A stretch of 64,000 bases of DNA from Trifolium pratense (Eukaryota > Streptophyta > Magnoliopsida > Fabales > Fabaceae), in assembly GCF_020283565.1 (NCBI RefSeq), contig NC_060065.1:16964866-17028865 (forward strand), given 5' to 3'. This document shows, piece after piece, positions 21,001 to 32,175 of the stretch. Below the pieces are notes generated by a model, which did no database searches, was not told the origin of the DNA, and saw nothing but the letters and a program-made list of their open reading frames with translations. The translations under genes and the position numbers were made by a program. Positions within the stretch are counted from its first letter, which is position 1; each line of letters starts with the position of its first letter.

Positions 21001-21125
21001 AATTAGTAGTTGGGATCATTTGTAGTAGCATATGAAAGTTCCATCTTGAATAAGGTCCAAAACCTAACTCCCCAACCAGATTCCCTAGCTCTAGACACTT
21101 TTGAGTTCTGACCTGTGTTTAAGAC
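21001..21125 (-). pseudogene. SUVH fragment, outer part of left inverted-repeat arm (start of SET region)
   Basis: On the minus strand this continues the pre-SET fragment at 26991-27250 across the copia insertion. In one frame the sequence reads ARESGWGVR; after a shift it reads LIQDGTFIC, both as expected at the start of a SUVH SET domain. The bases GTCTTAAACACAGGTC that result from removing the copia element match the right arm (GTCTTAAACAAAGGTC), confirming continuity. The fragment is frameshifted and cannot encode an enzyme. Confidence 0.7.
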
Positions 21126-22392
21126 TGTTGGAACAATGAGCACATTATGTGTGAATTGAAAAGAAAATGTTTGAGTCCCACATCGGGTAGTAGAACACTC
21201 TAATGTGTATAATTAAAATAAATATTTTATTTTCTATTTTAGAGCATGTGTTGAAAAAAAAAACACATGTATTTGGTTTTCCTATTTTATAGATCTCTGG
21301 AGCCACTACCAAAAACTGTTCCTATTATTTAGGAAAGGAGTTAATAGGATATTATAAAAACCAGTCTCTATCTATTTTTTTATGAGTTCATTAACTAAAG
21401 TTTTTTACTTATATAAGAAAACAACCCTAGTTGATAATTGAAGATAGCCGCCACCCAATATAGTGTGTATATTATACAAATATGCTAGCTACATAAGTTG
21501 TTCAAATCATGGGCTAGATATAAGGTTGTGGCTCCAATTGTAAGGGAAGAAGCTTAGCTTATAACAATAACGTGAACAAACCGAACCAGTATGAGCATGA
21601 GATGAAGAGAAAGAAATTAATCATGAGATGCTGTTCATGTTCTTGTCATGCAGCATCATGCTTGGCCGTAGAGTCAAATTGTTTCTTGAGACTTTGATAA
21701 AGTGTTTTTTACCGGTATGTTGTGAAGGTTTTCAATATCTTATTAGTAGTAGCAATATATATAGAAATTGTGTTGTGGTGTCATATGCTAAATGTTGATG
21801 AATCCACACTCATAGTTATCCATATTCAATTCAATTGAGGACATAAGAATGATATCGGTATTGAATTGTGCCGTATTAAAAATTAGTCAATGAATTAGGC
21901 ACATGATTTAGTCTCGTTATTTCCTTATGCTAATTAAAAAAAAAAAAATTATTCAACGTTGAATAATACTACACTTACTATTAGTAGTATTATTATTATG
22001 TTTTAAGAGTGATCTTAGTATCACATTTCCTTCAAATTTAAGAATGGTGATAGCACCATATTCCCTATTCCCTATGATTTGAGTGGTCTCAGTACCATAT
22101 TAGAACGGTCATAGCATCGTATTAGAATGGACTTAAAATCATTGCGCATTGGTTTTAGTACCATAATTGAGGGTGTAATTCTTGCCCGATATCTACAGTG
22201 CAATATTTATCGGTATCAGTAGAGAACTGGACTGTTTTATCCTGGAGACTTAGTGGTTGATCGTCTGCCTTGCACAATTTTGGGCAGTGCCGCGAAACGT
22301 CTTAAAGAAAGCGTATTCACCCGCGACTCAGTCCAGTAATCTCTTCGGTGGCTGAAAATTATTTTTAAAGATTTTGAACCTCGGAAACAACA
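21126..22392 (+). repeat. 5' LTR of the copia element
   Basis: 1,267 bp, TGTTGGAACAATG to GGAAACAACA. Nearly identical to the 3' LTR at 25721-26988; substitutions noted near 21308 (ACCAAAAACTG versus ACCCAAAACTG) and 21713 (TACCGG versus TACAGG). Confidence 0.92.
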
Positions 22393-22402
22393 ATTTTAAG
22401 AC

Positions 22403-22860
22403 GTTTCTTTTCTGCCATGTCTACCGAAGAAATTACTGGCTCAGATTATGATATTGCGGACTAGAACAAACCGTTTCGGTTTGATGTAAATCACTTCAAA
22501 TATTGGCAACAAAAAATTATGGTTTTATAATAACAAAAGAGTTGCTACTTTTGAAGAAAGTGATTCCAGTTTTACTTTAAAATTGAACAAAGGATAAAAT
22601 GGCTAAACAATATTCCCTCAAATGTCTGATAACATGTCTTCGCATTGAAGAAGAAGCTAGAAAGCAATATCAGAAAAATGAAGTGTTTGTTATCTTGAAC
22701 AACAACACTAAAAAGAAATTCACAGGTCTGAAGCCAACCGGCAAATTTTTCAAGAATCAGAAACATATTGTGAATAAAAACTTAAGATGTGAGGTTGTTG
22801 ATACCTTGTTTGGAAACGATAAAAATGATGTGATATGTTGTTGTGCACACATATAACTAG
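22403..22860 (+). pseudogene. Degenerate copia gag remnant
   Basis: Short frames resemble copia Gag: a segment with FRFDVNHFKYWQQKIMVL ends in a stop. A separate 85-codon piece at 22599-22856 (CLRIEEEARKQYQKNEV, GLKPTGKFFKNQ) also resembles Gag. Stops and frameshifts separate them, so no Gag can be made. Confidence 0.6.
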
Positions 22861-23229
22861 TACACATACGATTAGAAACAAAGGAAAATAAGCTCCTTCA
22901 ATCTTAATTCCCTTTCACATGGTATTTTAATCCGTTAAAATTAAGTTGATGGCTAGCAAAATATAGTTTTCAAGTTTAACTATGAAACAATATGAGTTAT
23001 ATATGCTCTCAAGTTCATTGTTAGAGGCATAGTGTATAACTGAATTTTATAAAGAACATGAAATAATTCTTGTAAGAACATCACCTAAATTTTTTGAAAT
23101 GGATGCTAAGACTGATATATAGAACACAAAAAAAAAATTCGAATTTTTACTGAGTCAGTGTTGTTAATTTCGGCACTGCACTTTATTGTTGAAGAAAAAA
23201 AATTTAATTAACTCATTGTTAATTTTGTG

Positions 23230-25215
23230 CTACATAGAGTACCTAAGTACAAGAACAAAATTTCTACTTTTGAAATTTTAAAGAAAAGACAATCTAATTT
23301 GTCTTATTTTAGAACTTGGGTTTATCTGGTCTATGTTTAAATTTCAGAAACCAAGAGAGTTAAACTCACTAGTAGAGCCTATGAATGTGTACTCATTGAG
23401 TATATAATTAACATTAAAGCTTATAGGTTTTATGACCTAAATGCTAAAGTGATCATAGAATCAAATGAAATTGATTTCTATGAAAATGAATTTCTCTTTA
23501 AATTGAGAAATAGTGGGGGCACTAGTGGGGGTATTGCAACTTATCACATTCCAGTGATCAGAAGCAGTGATGAGAACATCAAACAAGATGTTATGAACCT
23601 CTAAGAGGTAAGATAGCAATAGTTGCTAAAGAGTGTGAACCATGTTACATGGTTTATACATTAGAAGAGAATCTATAATTAGTTTCCAAGAAATGTTGTC
23701 TTCCTTGAAGACTGATATATGGCAAGAGACGATAAAAGATAAGATAGATTCTCTAGGGTCTAATAAGACCTGACATTTGAAAGAATTGCCTCCTGAGTAC
23801 AAACCAATGGGTTGTAATTGAATTTTGAATAAGAATCTAAAACATTATGGAATTTTGATAAATAAAAGGCTCACCTTGTAGCCAAGGGTTTTAGATAAAG
23901 AAAAAAATATTTCTTCAAAAGTTTTTCTCCTTGCCACAAGAATAACATCCATAAAGGTACTAAAATCTCTTGATGATATTTATAACTTAATAGTAAACCA
24001 AATGGATGTCAAAATTGTTTTTCCTTTGTTTTTACCGTGACTGGAAGAAGAAATTTATTTAGAACAACCTGAATATTTTGTAATTCATGGGTGGCAAGAA
24101 AACAAAAGTCTATAAGTCATATAGTACTTTGTATGGTCTTAAATAAACAAAAAGAAATGTCATGAAAAGTTTGACAATTTGATGATGTCAAATGAATTAA
24201 AAGTGAATGAAGTGACAAATGTATTTACCATAAACTAGTAAATAGCATTTGCATTATCATATGTCTCTATGTAAGTGATTTACATGTTTAGAGAAAACAT
24301 TCGTGTTGTGAATGAAGTGAAATCATTGTTGTCTAACAACTTTGATAAGAAAGAGTCCGAAAAGGTAGATATGTAATCTTAGGAATTAAGATTACTATTT
24401 CAAAAGAAATAATTTCTTTAAATCAATCTCTCTATGTCGAGAAGATCTTTAAGAAGTACAAGTAAACGTACTTGCACACCTTACGATCCAAGTGTAAACT
24501 TATTTAAGAGCACTGATGAATGTGTTAAACAAATTGAGTATGAGAGCATCATTGACAGCCTTTGGTATGTCACTGATTGTATTAGACCCGACATTGCATA
24601 TGTCGTGGTACTGTTGTGAAGGTTTATTAGTAAACCTAATAAAGAGCATTGATATGCTATTGAGAGGTTCATGAAATACCTGACAAGGGTCATGAATCCC
24701 ATATTACATCAGTAGAGATTTTCTGTTGTATTTGAAGGATACAGTGACGTAGATTAGAATATATTATCATATGATTCTAAAACTACTAGTAACTATATAT
24801 TTAATATAGTAGATAAATTGTATCTTGAAAACAGACAATGTTGGCTCAGTCCACTATGAAATCTGAAATGATAGCATTATTGACTGCTAATGAAGAAGCA
24901 AGACAGCTGAGATACTTGCTAGCTGAGATTCCTTTATGGAATAATCTATGCCAGATGTGTTGATCCATTGCGATAGTACCGCGGCTATTGCATAAATTGA
25001 GAACCGTTATTATAACGGTAAAAGACGTCAAATAAGAAGAAAGCACAGCATAGAGAGAAAGTTACTCTCTAAGAGAGCTGTAAGAATGGGTCATGTACAC
25101 ACTGATGAAAGTTTAGCAGATCCTTTGACGAAAGGAATAGCTAAAAATGAAGTCCATAATATATCAAAGAAGATGAGACTAATGCCTATGAATTGCTCAT
25201 AACGGTAACCCAACC
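23230..25215 (+). pseudogene. Degenerate copia pol remnants (integrase, RT, RNase H)
   Basis: In order: integrase C-terminal piece near 23230-23530 (SRAYECVLIEYIINIKAYRF, DLNAKVIIESNEIDFYENEF); RT pieces near 23690-24400 (ELPPEYKPMGC, LVAKGFR) and 24434-24619 (YDPSVNLFKSTDECVKQIEY); RNase H pieces near 24840-25200 (STMKSEMIALLTANEEARQL, HVHTDESLADPLTKGIAKNE). These match the usual order of Ty1/copia Pol, but are interrupted by many stops and frameshifts and large gaps. Confidence 0.75.
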
Positions 25216-25710
25216 TAAAAGACTGGAGATCCCAAGAATAATTAGGTTCCAATGGGTAAACAACAAGTTGTGAGTGGTAGGAAATGATCATGCAAGTTAA
25301 GAAGCATGAATCCTGAAGCAGAAGTAAAAGGATGAGTTAATAGAAACTCTTAATGAGATCTATACTCTGATATGAGTGGAGTACCAAGCTTCGGGAGTAC
25401 TCCAGATAGACTCACCTATATGAATGTGGAACTGAGGCCGGTTCCTATGGAGTTTTGAGGCGAATTCCTAGAGCGTTCATGAAACCGGGATACACGTGCA
25501 GGGCCATTAAAGCACGGGCTTTTAAGATACACCTTAAGAGAGGTTGTGTGCGGGTTTGAGAAAAATCTGAGATAGAGTTCAAGACAAGCGTCACTCTTGT
25601 TAAATCGGGCTCTTACTTGCTATGTGAAGGTTCAAGACAAGCGTCACCTTTGCTTATGCACAATCTTATCGAAGCGTTCTACGCTATTTTGGAATTTTCT
25701 TTTAAATTCA

Positions 25711-25720
25711 AGTGGGGGAT
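25711..25720 (+). promoter_or_regulatory. Polypurine tract of the copia element
   Basis: AGTGGGGGAT ends immediately before the TGTTGG start of the 3' LTR, the standard copia arrangement. It fixes the element's orientation as plus strand. Confidence 0.85.
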
Positions 25721-26988
25721 TGTTGGAACAATGAGCACATTATGTGTGAATTGAAAAGAAAATGTTTGAGTCCCACATCGGGTAGTAGAACACTCTAATG
25801 TGTATAATTAAAATAAATATTTTATTTTCTATTTTAGAGCATGTGTTGAAAAAAAAAACACATGTATTTGGTTTTCCTATTTTATAGATCTCTGGAGCCA
25901 CTACCCAAAACTGTTCCTATTATTTAGGAAAGGAGTTAATAGGATATTATAAAAACCAGTCTCTATCTATTTTTTTATGAGTTCATTAACTAAAGTTTTT
26001 TACTTATATAAGAAAACAACCCTAGTTGATAATTGAAGATAGCCGCCACCCAATATAGTGTGTATATTATACAAATATGCTAGCTACATAAGTTGTTCAA
26101 ATCATGGGCTAGATATAAGGTTGTGGCTCCAATTGTAAGGGAAGAAGCTTAGCTTATAACAATAACGTGAACAAACCGAACCAGTATGAGCATGAGATGA
26201 AGAGAAAGAAATTAATCATGAGATGCTGTTCATGTTCTTGTCATGCAGCATCATGCTTGGCCGTAGAGTCAAATTGTTTCTTGAGACTTTGATAAAGTGT
26301 TTTTTACAGGTATGTTGTGAAGGTTTTCAATATCTTATTAGTAGTAGCAATATATATAGAAATTGTGTTGTGGTGTCATATGCTAAATGTTGATGAATCC
26401 ACACTCATAGTTATCCATATTCAATTCAATTGAGGACATAAGAATGATATCGGTATTGAATTGTGCCGTATTAAAAATTAGTCAATGAATTAGGCACATG
26501 ATTTAGTCTCGTTATTTCCTTATGCTAATTAAAAAAAAAAAAAATTATTCAACGTTGAATAATACTACACTTACTATTAGTAGTATTATTATTATGTTTT
26601 AAGAGTGATCTTAGTATCACATTTCCTTCAAATTTAAGAATGGTGATAGCACCATATTCCCTATTCCCTATGATTTGAGTGGTCTCAGTACCATATTAGA
26701 ACGGTCATAGCATCGTATTAGAATGGACTTAAAATCATTGCGCATTGGTTTTAGTACCATAATTGAGGGTGTAATTCTTGCCCGATATCTACAGTGCAAT
26801 ATTTATCGGTATCAGTAGAGAACTGGACTGTTTTATCCTGGAGACTTAGTGGTTGATCGTCTGCCTTGCACAATTTTGGGCAGTGCCGCGAAACGTCTTA
26901 AAGAAAGCGTATTCACCCGCGACTCAGTCCAGTAATCTCTTCGGTGGCTGAAAATTATTTTTAAAGATTTTGAACCTCGGAAACAACA
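25721..26988 (+). repeat. 3' LTR of the copia element
   Basis: 1,268 bp, nearly identical to the 5' LTR. Its downstream end directly abuts the left SUVH arm at 26991, on the same strand as read-through transcription from this LTR would run. Confidence 0.92.
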
Positions 26989-26990
26989 AT

Positions 26991-27250
26991 AAGACCATTT
27001 TGCATAACACAGTTACAATAATGAGGTGGACAACTACAAAAAGAACCGCATTCAAAAAGTTTTGGCCTCCCTTTCAAGAGAAATCCACTTTGACTATATG
27101 GAAATTCGTTTCCATTATCCATGATACAAAAGCATCCATCCACACATTCGTTATTCATAACCCGTTACCCTCTCACTTTTATGAAACACAGACTGCGGAA
27201 AAGTAACCTTCGGGGATACTCAAAACACATTGGGTCATGATTCTTATCAA
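26991..27250 (-). pseudogene. SUVH histone methyltransferase pre-SET fragment, inner part of left arm
   Basis: The minus strand encodes a pre-SET zinc-cluster piece: ECVDGCFCIMDNGNEF, PYSQSGFLLKGRP, LFECGSFCSCPPHYC. The Cys spacing and the NG..PYS...L pattern are those of plant SU(VAR)3-9 homologue (SUVH) H3K9 methyltransferases. Frames upstream are broken. It is the inverted partner of 27298-27579, about 50 bp away. It ends at the copia insertion and resumes at 21125. Confidence 0.85.
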
Positions 27251-27297
27251 AACATGAATACATCGGAGGGCTACTTTTCCATAATTAATCTCATATA
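27251..27297. repeat. Loop of the SUVH inverted repeat
   Basis: About 47 bp of AT-rich sequence between the two arms; each arm begins with TTGATAAGAATCATGAC-type sequence in opposite orientation. A transcript through here could fold into a stem with this short loop. Confidence 0.65.
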
Positions 27298-27579
27298 TTG
27301 ATAAGAATCATGACTCGATGTGTTTTGAATATCCTCCGGGGGCAACTTTTCCACAGTTTGAATTTCACAAGAGTGGGAGGGCGACCTGTTGTGAATGCAT
27401 CGACGATTGTCTGGATGGATGTTTCTGTCTCATGGAAAATGGGAATGAAATTCCATATAGTCAAAGTGGGTTTCTCTTGAAATGGAGGCCATTACTTTTT
27501 GAATGCGGTCCTTTTTGTCGTTGTCCACCTCATTCTTGTAACCGTGTTAAGCAAAAAAGTCTTAAACAAAGGTCGGAAG
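27298..27579 (+). pseudogene. SUVH histone methyltransferase pre-SET fragment, inner part of right arm
   Basis: The plus strand encodes MCFEYPPGATFP, then CCECIDDCLDGCFCLMENG, PYSQSGFLLKWRP, ECGPFCRCPPHSCNRVKQ. This is a pre-SET domain with most zinc-binding cysteines present, as in SUVH H3K9 methyltransferases. It lacks an N-terminal SRA region and a full SET domain, so it is not an enzyme. It stops at the hAT-type insertion at 27580 and resumes at 28430. Confidence 0.88.
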
Positions 27580-28429
27580 CAGGGCGGACCCAACTATAAA
27601 ATATTAGTGTGGCTAAAAAATTTAGACACCATTGAAAAAAAATTCTTCATTCTGAAAATTCGGTTAAACAACAAACAGTATATGAGATTACTACTAATAC
27701 AACATGTATATTCATAAAAAGAACAACAATAAACCAAAAAATTTCTATTCAAAAAAAGAAATCAACAAATTAAACCATATCTAAAAAACAACAAAATTTC
27801 TATTTGAAAAAAAAAAAAAAGACTATAACTTATCAAATATCCATTAAATCATGCATATCGCTATTGTTTGATGTTTCACAAGACCCTACCTTTGACAAAA
27901 ATATATAGAACCCAAAATTATACTACCTTGTTTAGTTTGATAAATTAATCCAATTTTACCTGTATTATTTTATTTGAAAAAAATAAATATCACTTAAACA
28001 TATATTTTTATGTTATTCCATATTTATATGCTAGTTCAATTGCTAATTTTACCTAGTATTACAAATTCAATTCAATTTAATCTATTTATTACAAGTTCAA
28101 TGGCAACTATTTTTTTTACAAACAAACTAAAAGTTGAATATTATAAAATTAAACTATACAACTTAAATTAATACTCTACATATAACAAAAGAATTAAAAT
28201 CACCAATAATAGACTATGAATTAATATTTGCTCTAAAACTTAAACTAATATATGTACCGAAAGACTTACAATCATTAATAATAAACTCTTAACTAATATT
28301 TATATTAATATTTGTACAAATATGTATATAAAATGTCTAAAAATTATTATAAAATATATTTATTTTAACAAAAAACATTTGGGCTGGTGTGGCTATAGCC
28401 ACACCAAGCCTTACACAGGTCCGTCCCTG
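27580..28429. mobile_element. hAT-type non-autonomous element (850 bp)
   Basis: Starts CAGGGCGGACC and ends GGTCCGTCCCTG (inverted, one-base difference). A perfect 8-bp duplication GTCGGAAG lies at 27572-27579 and 28430-28437; 8 bp is the hAT hallmark. The interior is AT-rich without coding capacity. Removing it and one duplication restores the continuous SUVH right arm. Confidence 0.88.
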
Positions 28430-28533
28430 GTCGGAAGTATTTAGAGCTAGGGAATCTAGTTAGGGAGTTAGGTTGGACCTTATCCAAGCTGGCACTTTCA
28501 TTTGTTACTTCAAATGATCCCACCTGTTAATTT
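28430..28533 (+). pseudogene. SUVH fragment, outer part of right arm (start of SET region)
   Basis: Continues the SUVH similarity after the hAT element: AGAGCTAGGGAATCTAGTTA, then GGACCTTATCCAAGCTGGCA, aligning with the inverse of 21001-21095. Substitutions introduce a stop where Trp codons are expected. The similarity between arms fades at about 28533. Confidence 0.7.
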
Positions 28534-29796
28534 AGATCGGACGATCTAAAGCTCAGAAAATTCATTCCTAAAACTTGTGTGATTGTCTAGTCGGTTGATT
28601 GAGAGTTAAATATGAATAATTAGGAGAGAGAGTTCAAATCTATGGATAATTCTTATATAAATACAATTCATTTAAACACAAAAAAATAAACATTTATCAA
28701 TAATTTGTATAATAATATAAATTGTTTTTTTTTCTTTAATTAATTATCTGTGCCAAAAAGCTTTGATTTGAAATAAAATTACACAAATTTGTATAAATTA
28801 AAGAGATTAATATTAATATTTCTATTTGTACAATAATATATAGACCTTTATTTCAAAATTAAGAGAAAATCAAAAAACTACAAATTATAAACATGATCCC
28901 CCCGTTACAAAGGCCTTGATTTGAAAAAAAACAAATTATACATAGAGATTAATATTTGAAAAATGTTGAAATTTACGGATAAATTGATGTAAAATTGTAA
29001 GGAAATCTAAAAACGTCAAATTAGAATTTTGTCAAAAATATTTATGAATTTATACTCGATAAAATATAAGTGGTGTAATTTTTTTTTTAAGCAATATAAG
29101 TGGTGTAATTTAATCCTCAAATTTTGATGACTCCTTTAAAATGAATATAATAATAAAATTGACCACTATGTGTAGCTGTAGTGGCTAGCTGTAACCTTTA
29201 ATTTTTAAAAAATAAATTAAAAAATAAAATGCCTCCTGTAGGAATCCAATAGCAGACATATAGTTTACATTATCATTTGGAAAGCCAATAAGCTAAGCTT
29301 TTAACTTATAGTTGTGTTTCGTAACAATTTTTAAAAAATAGTTTATAGCTTATTTTACTAGTTTATAGGTTATCATTTTTTCTTCCAATTTTACTTCTAT
29401 CATCTTACTTGAAAAAAGAGTTGTTACAATTTTGATTTTTTTTCTTTTATAATTTGAGACAAAAATATTGAATTTTTTTTGCCTTATAATTTGGTGTACA
29501 AGGGGAAAAACCTTTCCAAATATCTCTCATGCACCCACTATTTTAATAAAACAACTAACCTCAACTAAACTAAAAAAGATACTCCAACTTAAGTTTTTAT
29601 TTTCATCGTCATATAGGCAAAATATTTGTTATAAATATACTGTATTTACCATACTTTTTTGCTCGAGATTATATAAATATATGTACGAACAAGATTGATA
29701 GTACAGTGCATCGTTTTTTTTTTTGAAGGAAGTACAGTGCATCGTTATATAAGGGTAAAAGTGGATTTTTTTGTAATTTGTGTGGGTTGATCTAAG
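28534..29796. other. AT-rich intergenic DNA
   Basis: No gene supported. Contains a short direct repeat (TATAAGTGGTGTAATTT near 29066 and 29096) and a repeated AGTACAGTGCATCG near 29699 and 29731 flanking a poly-T run. Frames here are short and low-complexity. Confidence 0.4.
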
Positions 29797-31410
29797 AGCA
29801 TTCACAATGGAGATACTCATTTTTTAGTACTTAATTGGGCCCCACGTCTACCCGTCACTCATTTATAATTTTTTTAAGGACAAAACTTACATGCATTTCC
29901 ATACATGCATTTCTTACTTTTCCACTCACAAAGAGGTGGTTATTTGTGTTTTTTCATTTTGAAAAAATAAAAGAAAATTATTTTTTAATAAAAAAAAGGC
30001 TTAAATGCAGTTTTACCCCCCCTATTTTGAAAAATGCGGAATTTTACCCCCCCCTATTTTAAAATGCGGAATTTTACCCCCCCTATTTTATAATTTGTTG
30101 GATTTTGCCCCCCCACCAAAATTTTGCATAAAATCTCCTTCTGAGCCTCAAGTTCAAAGCTACGCACAGAACTCAATTTGGATCAATAATTCACCAAACT
30201 GGTACAGAAACGACCGCAATCGAGTTAGTTTTCCACAGAATCAAACTCCACTAAATTTGGAGTTACAGAGAGAGATTAATTACTGTTTTAGTGAAGGTCT
30301 GTTCAAATTAATTATCGTATGAAACTACCACTGGTATTCTCGTCATTCCTCTCACCCTGTAGCTCATTTTTTAATACTATTTACATGTATGGAAATATAA
30401 CGAAATTACCCTTGTTGGCATTTCAATTTCGTCGAATTTGGAGTTACGATGTGTTCGGTAGACAATGTTGAATTTGAAGATCACAAGTAGATTTCTGCAG
30501 AATTAGTAATTGGACAGACCTTCACTAAAACGGTAATTAATCTCTCTCTGTAACTCTAAATTTAGTGGGGTTTGATTCTGTGGAAAGCTAACTCGATTAC
30601 GGTCATTTCGGTAGCCTTTTGGTGAATTATGGATCCAAATTGAGTTGTATGCGAAACTTTGAAGTTGTGACTCGAAAGCAGATTTTTTGCAGAATTTTGG
30701 GGGACATACCTTCACTAAAACGGTAATTAATCTCTCTTTGTAACTCCAAATTCAGTGGGGTTTGATTATGTGGAAAGATAACTCGATTACGGTCATTTCG
30801 GTATCCTTTTGGTAAATTATTGATCAAAATTGAGTTGTGTGCGAAGCTTTGAAGTTGTGTCTCGAAAGCAGATTTTTTGCAGAATTTTGGGGGACATACC
30901 TTCACTAAAACGGTAATTAATCTCTCTTTGTAACTCCAAATTCAGTGGGGTTTGATTATGTGGAAAGATAACTCGATTACGGTCATTTCGGTATCCTTTT
31001 GGTAAATTATTGATCAAAATTGAGTTGTGTGCGAAGCTTCAAAGTTGTGACTCGAAAGCAGAATTTTAGGGGGGGCAAAATCCAACAAATTATAAAACAG
31101 GAGGGGTAAAAGTCCGCGTTTTAAAACAGGGGGGGTAAAATTCCGATTTAATCAAAACAGGGGGGGCAAAACTGCATTTAAGCCTAAAAAAAACTACCTC
31201 TTTATGAGATGAAAAGTAAGAAATGCATGTATGGAAATGCATATAAGTTTTGTCCTTTTTTTAATAATAATACCTAAGTATTCAATCCCTCCAACCCAAC
31301 ATCTCTTAAAAAGTTCTACCAATAACACATCTCACCAATAATTATACAAAATTATAAATGGGACCCATGAAAACAAAATAGATACTAAGAGCATCCACAA
31401 TGGAGCACTC
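29797..31410. mobile_element. Nested MITE cluster (outer element carrying inner foldbacks)
   Basis: The outer pieces, starting GAGCATTCACAATGGAGATA near 29797 and resuming after 31260 (CAATCCCTCCAACCCAAC…), match the element at 31790-32165. Inside it, an inverted pair built on GGACAAAACTTACATGCATT (near 29878 and its complement near 31258) marks a second foldback. Inside that lies the MULE foldback at 29998-31184. The order of insertion is therefore readable from outside to inside. Confidence 0.6.
29998..31184. mobile_element. MULE-type foldback element, second ~188-bp-unit member (1,187 bp)
   Basis: Begins GGCTTAAATGCAGTTTTA and ends CTGCATTTAAGCC, with a perfect 9-bp duplication TAAAAAAAA at 29989-29997 and 31185-31193. 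Most of the interior is inverted units of about 190 bp (CCTTCACTAAAACGGTAATT at about 30519, 30710 and 30900) clearly related to those at 6101-7393. Encoded short frames (LNLELQREINYRFSEG) are a by-product of the repeat and not thought to be protein genes. Confidence 0.88.
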
Positions 31411-32175
31411 CATTTTTGAGTACTTAAATGGTCCCACATAGACACATCATCAATTTATTATTTTTTTAATAATAGTACCTAATAGGTACTCAACCCCTCC
31501 AATGGAGCATTTCTTAAAAAGTTCTAAAATGAGTTTCATCAATAACTCCACATCATTAAAATTTGAAATTTAATTTAAAATAATATTGCCAAATTAAATA
31601 TTTTTGAATATATTAAATAAAGTGGGTCCCATAAAAAGAAGAGAGAGAGAGTTCTTATATTATAAGTGGTACCTATTAGGTACTAAAATGTGTTGTGCTC
31701 TAATGGTAGTACCTAATAAGTACCATGAGTATCTAATAGGTACTACACCATTGGAGATGGTCTAATGCTTATTATAGAACTAGTACATATTAGGTACTCA
31801 AATGAGTATTGCTTCAATGATAGTATCTAAGACCATCTCCAATGGTGGATACTTATTTTTTTAAGTACTAGTACCTAATAGGTACTCCCATTGGAGCAAA
31901 ATACAAAGAGTACCTAATAGGTACTGGTTCTAAAATAAGAAGTGGTACCTATTTTGTTTTTGTGGGTCCTATTTATAATGATGTATAATTATTGGTGGAA
32001 TGTGTTATTGGTGGGACTTATTTAGAACTTTTTAAGAGATTTGGGTTGGAGGGATTGAGTACTTATTAGGTACTATTATTAAAAAATTATAAATAAATGA
32101 TGTGTACACGTGGGGTCCAGTTAAGTACTCAAAAATGAGTATCTCCATTGTGGATGCTCTAATAAGTACCATGAG
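31389..32175. mobile_element. Two adjacent MITEs with CTCCAATGG-type ends
   Basis: AAGAGCATCCACAATGGAG near 31387 and the inverted CCATTGGAGATGGTCT near 31750 bound one ~370-bp element. A second runs from about 31830 (GACCATCTCCAATGGTGG) to about 32160 (TCCATTGTGGATGCTCT). Both contain repeated TACCTAATAGGTACT palindromes. Non-coding; exact duplications not resolved. Confidence 0.6.

Larger units (their letters stand above)
21126..26988 (+). mobile_element. Ty1/copia LTR retrotransposon with young LTRs and dead interior (~5.86 kb)
   Basis: LTRs of 1,267 and 1,268 bp differ by only two substitutions I could find and one A in a poly-A run. They begin TGTTGG and end CAACA. A direct repeat TAAGAC lies at 21120-21125 and 26990-26995 (one extra A after the right LTR). 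The polypurine tract AGTGGGGGAT precedes the 3' LTR. The interior holds recognisable but multiply broken copia gag, integrase, reverse transcriptase and RNase H remnants. No clear primer-binding site was found. It must have been moved by proteins from another element. Confidence 0.9.

Noticed and set aside
22599..22856. Independent 85-codon gene
   Set aside because: Its position just inside the copia 5' LTR and its resemblance to Gag identify it as a remnant.
27251..27297. Functional full SUVH gene
   Set aside because: Only pre-SET and the start of SET are present, in both orientations, with shifts; no SRA or complete SET domain exists in the window.
29998..31184. Several 66-105-codon frames sharing the peptide LNLELQREINYRFSEG
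   Set aside because: They arise from ~188-bp repeat units inside a foldback element; the same peptide appears in both copies of the element and on inverted units, so repeat structure explains them.
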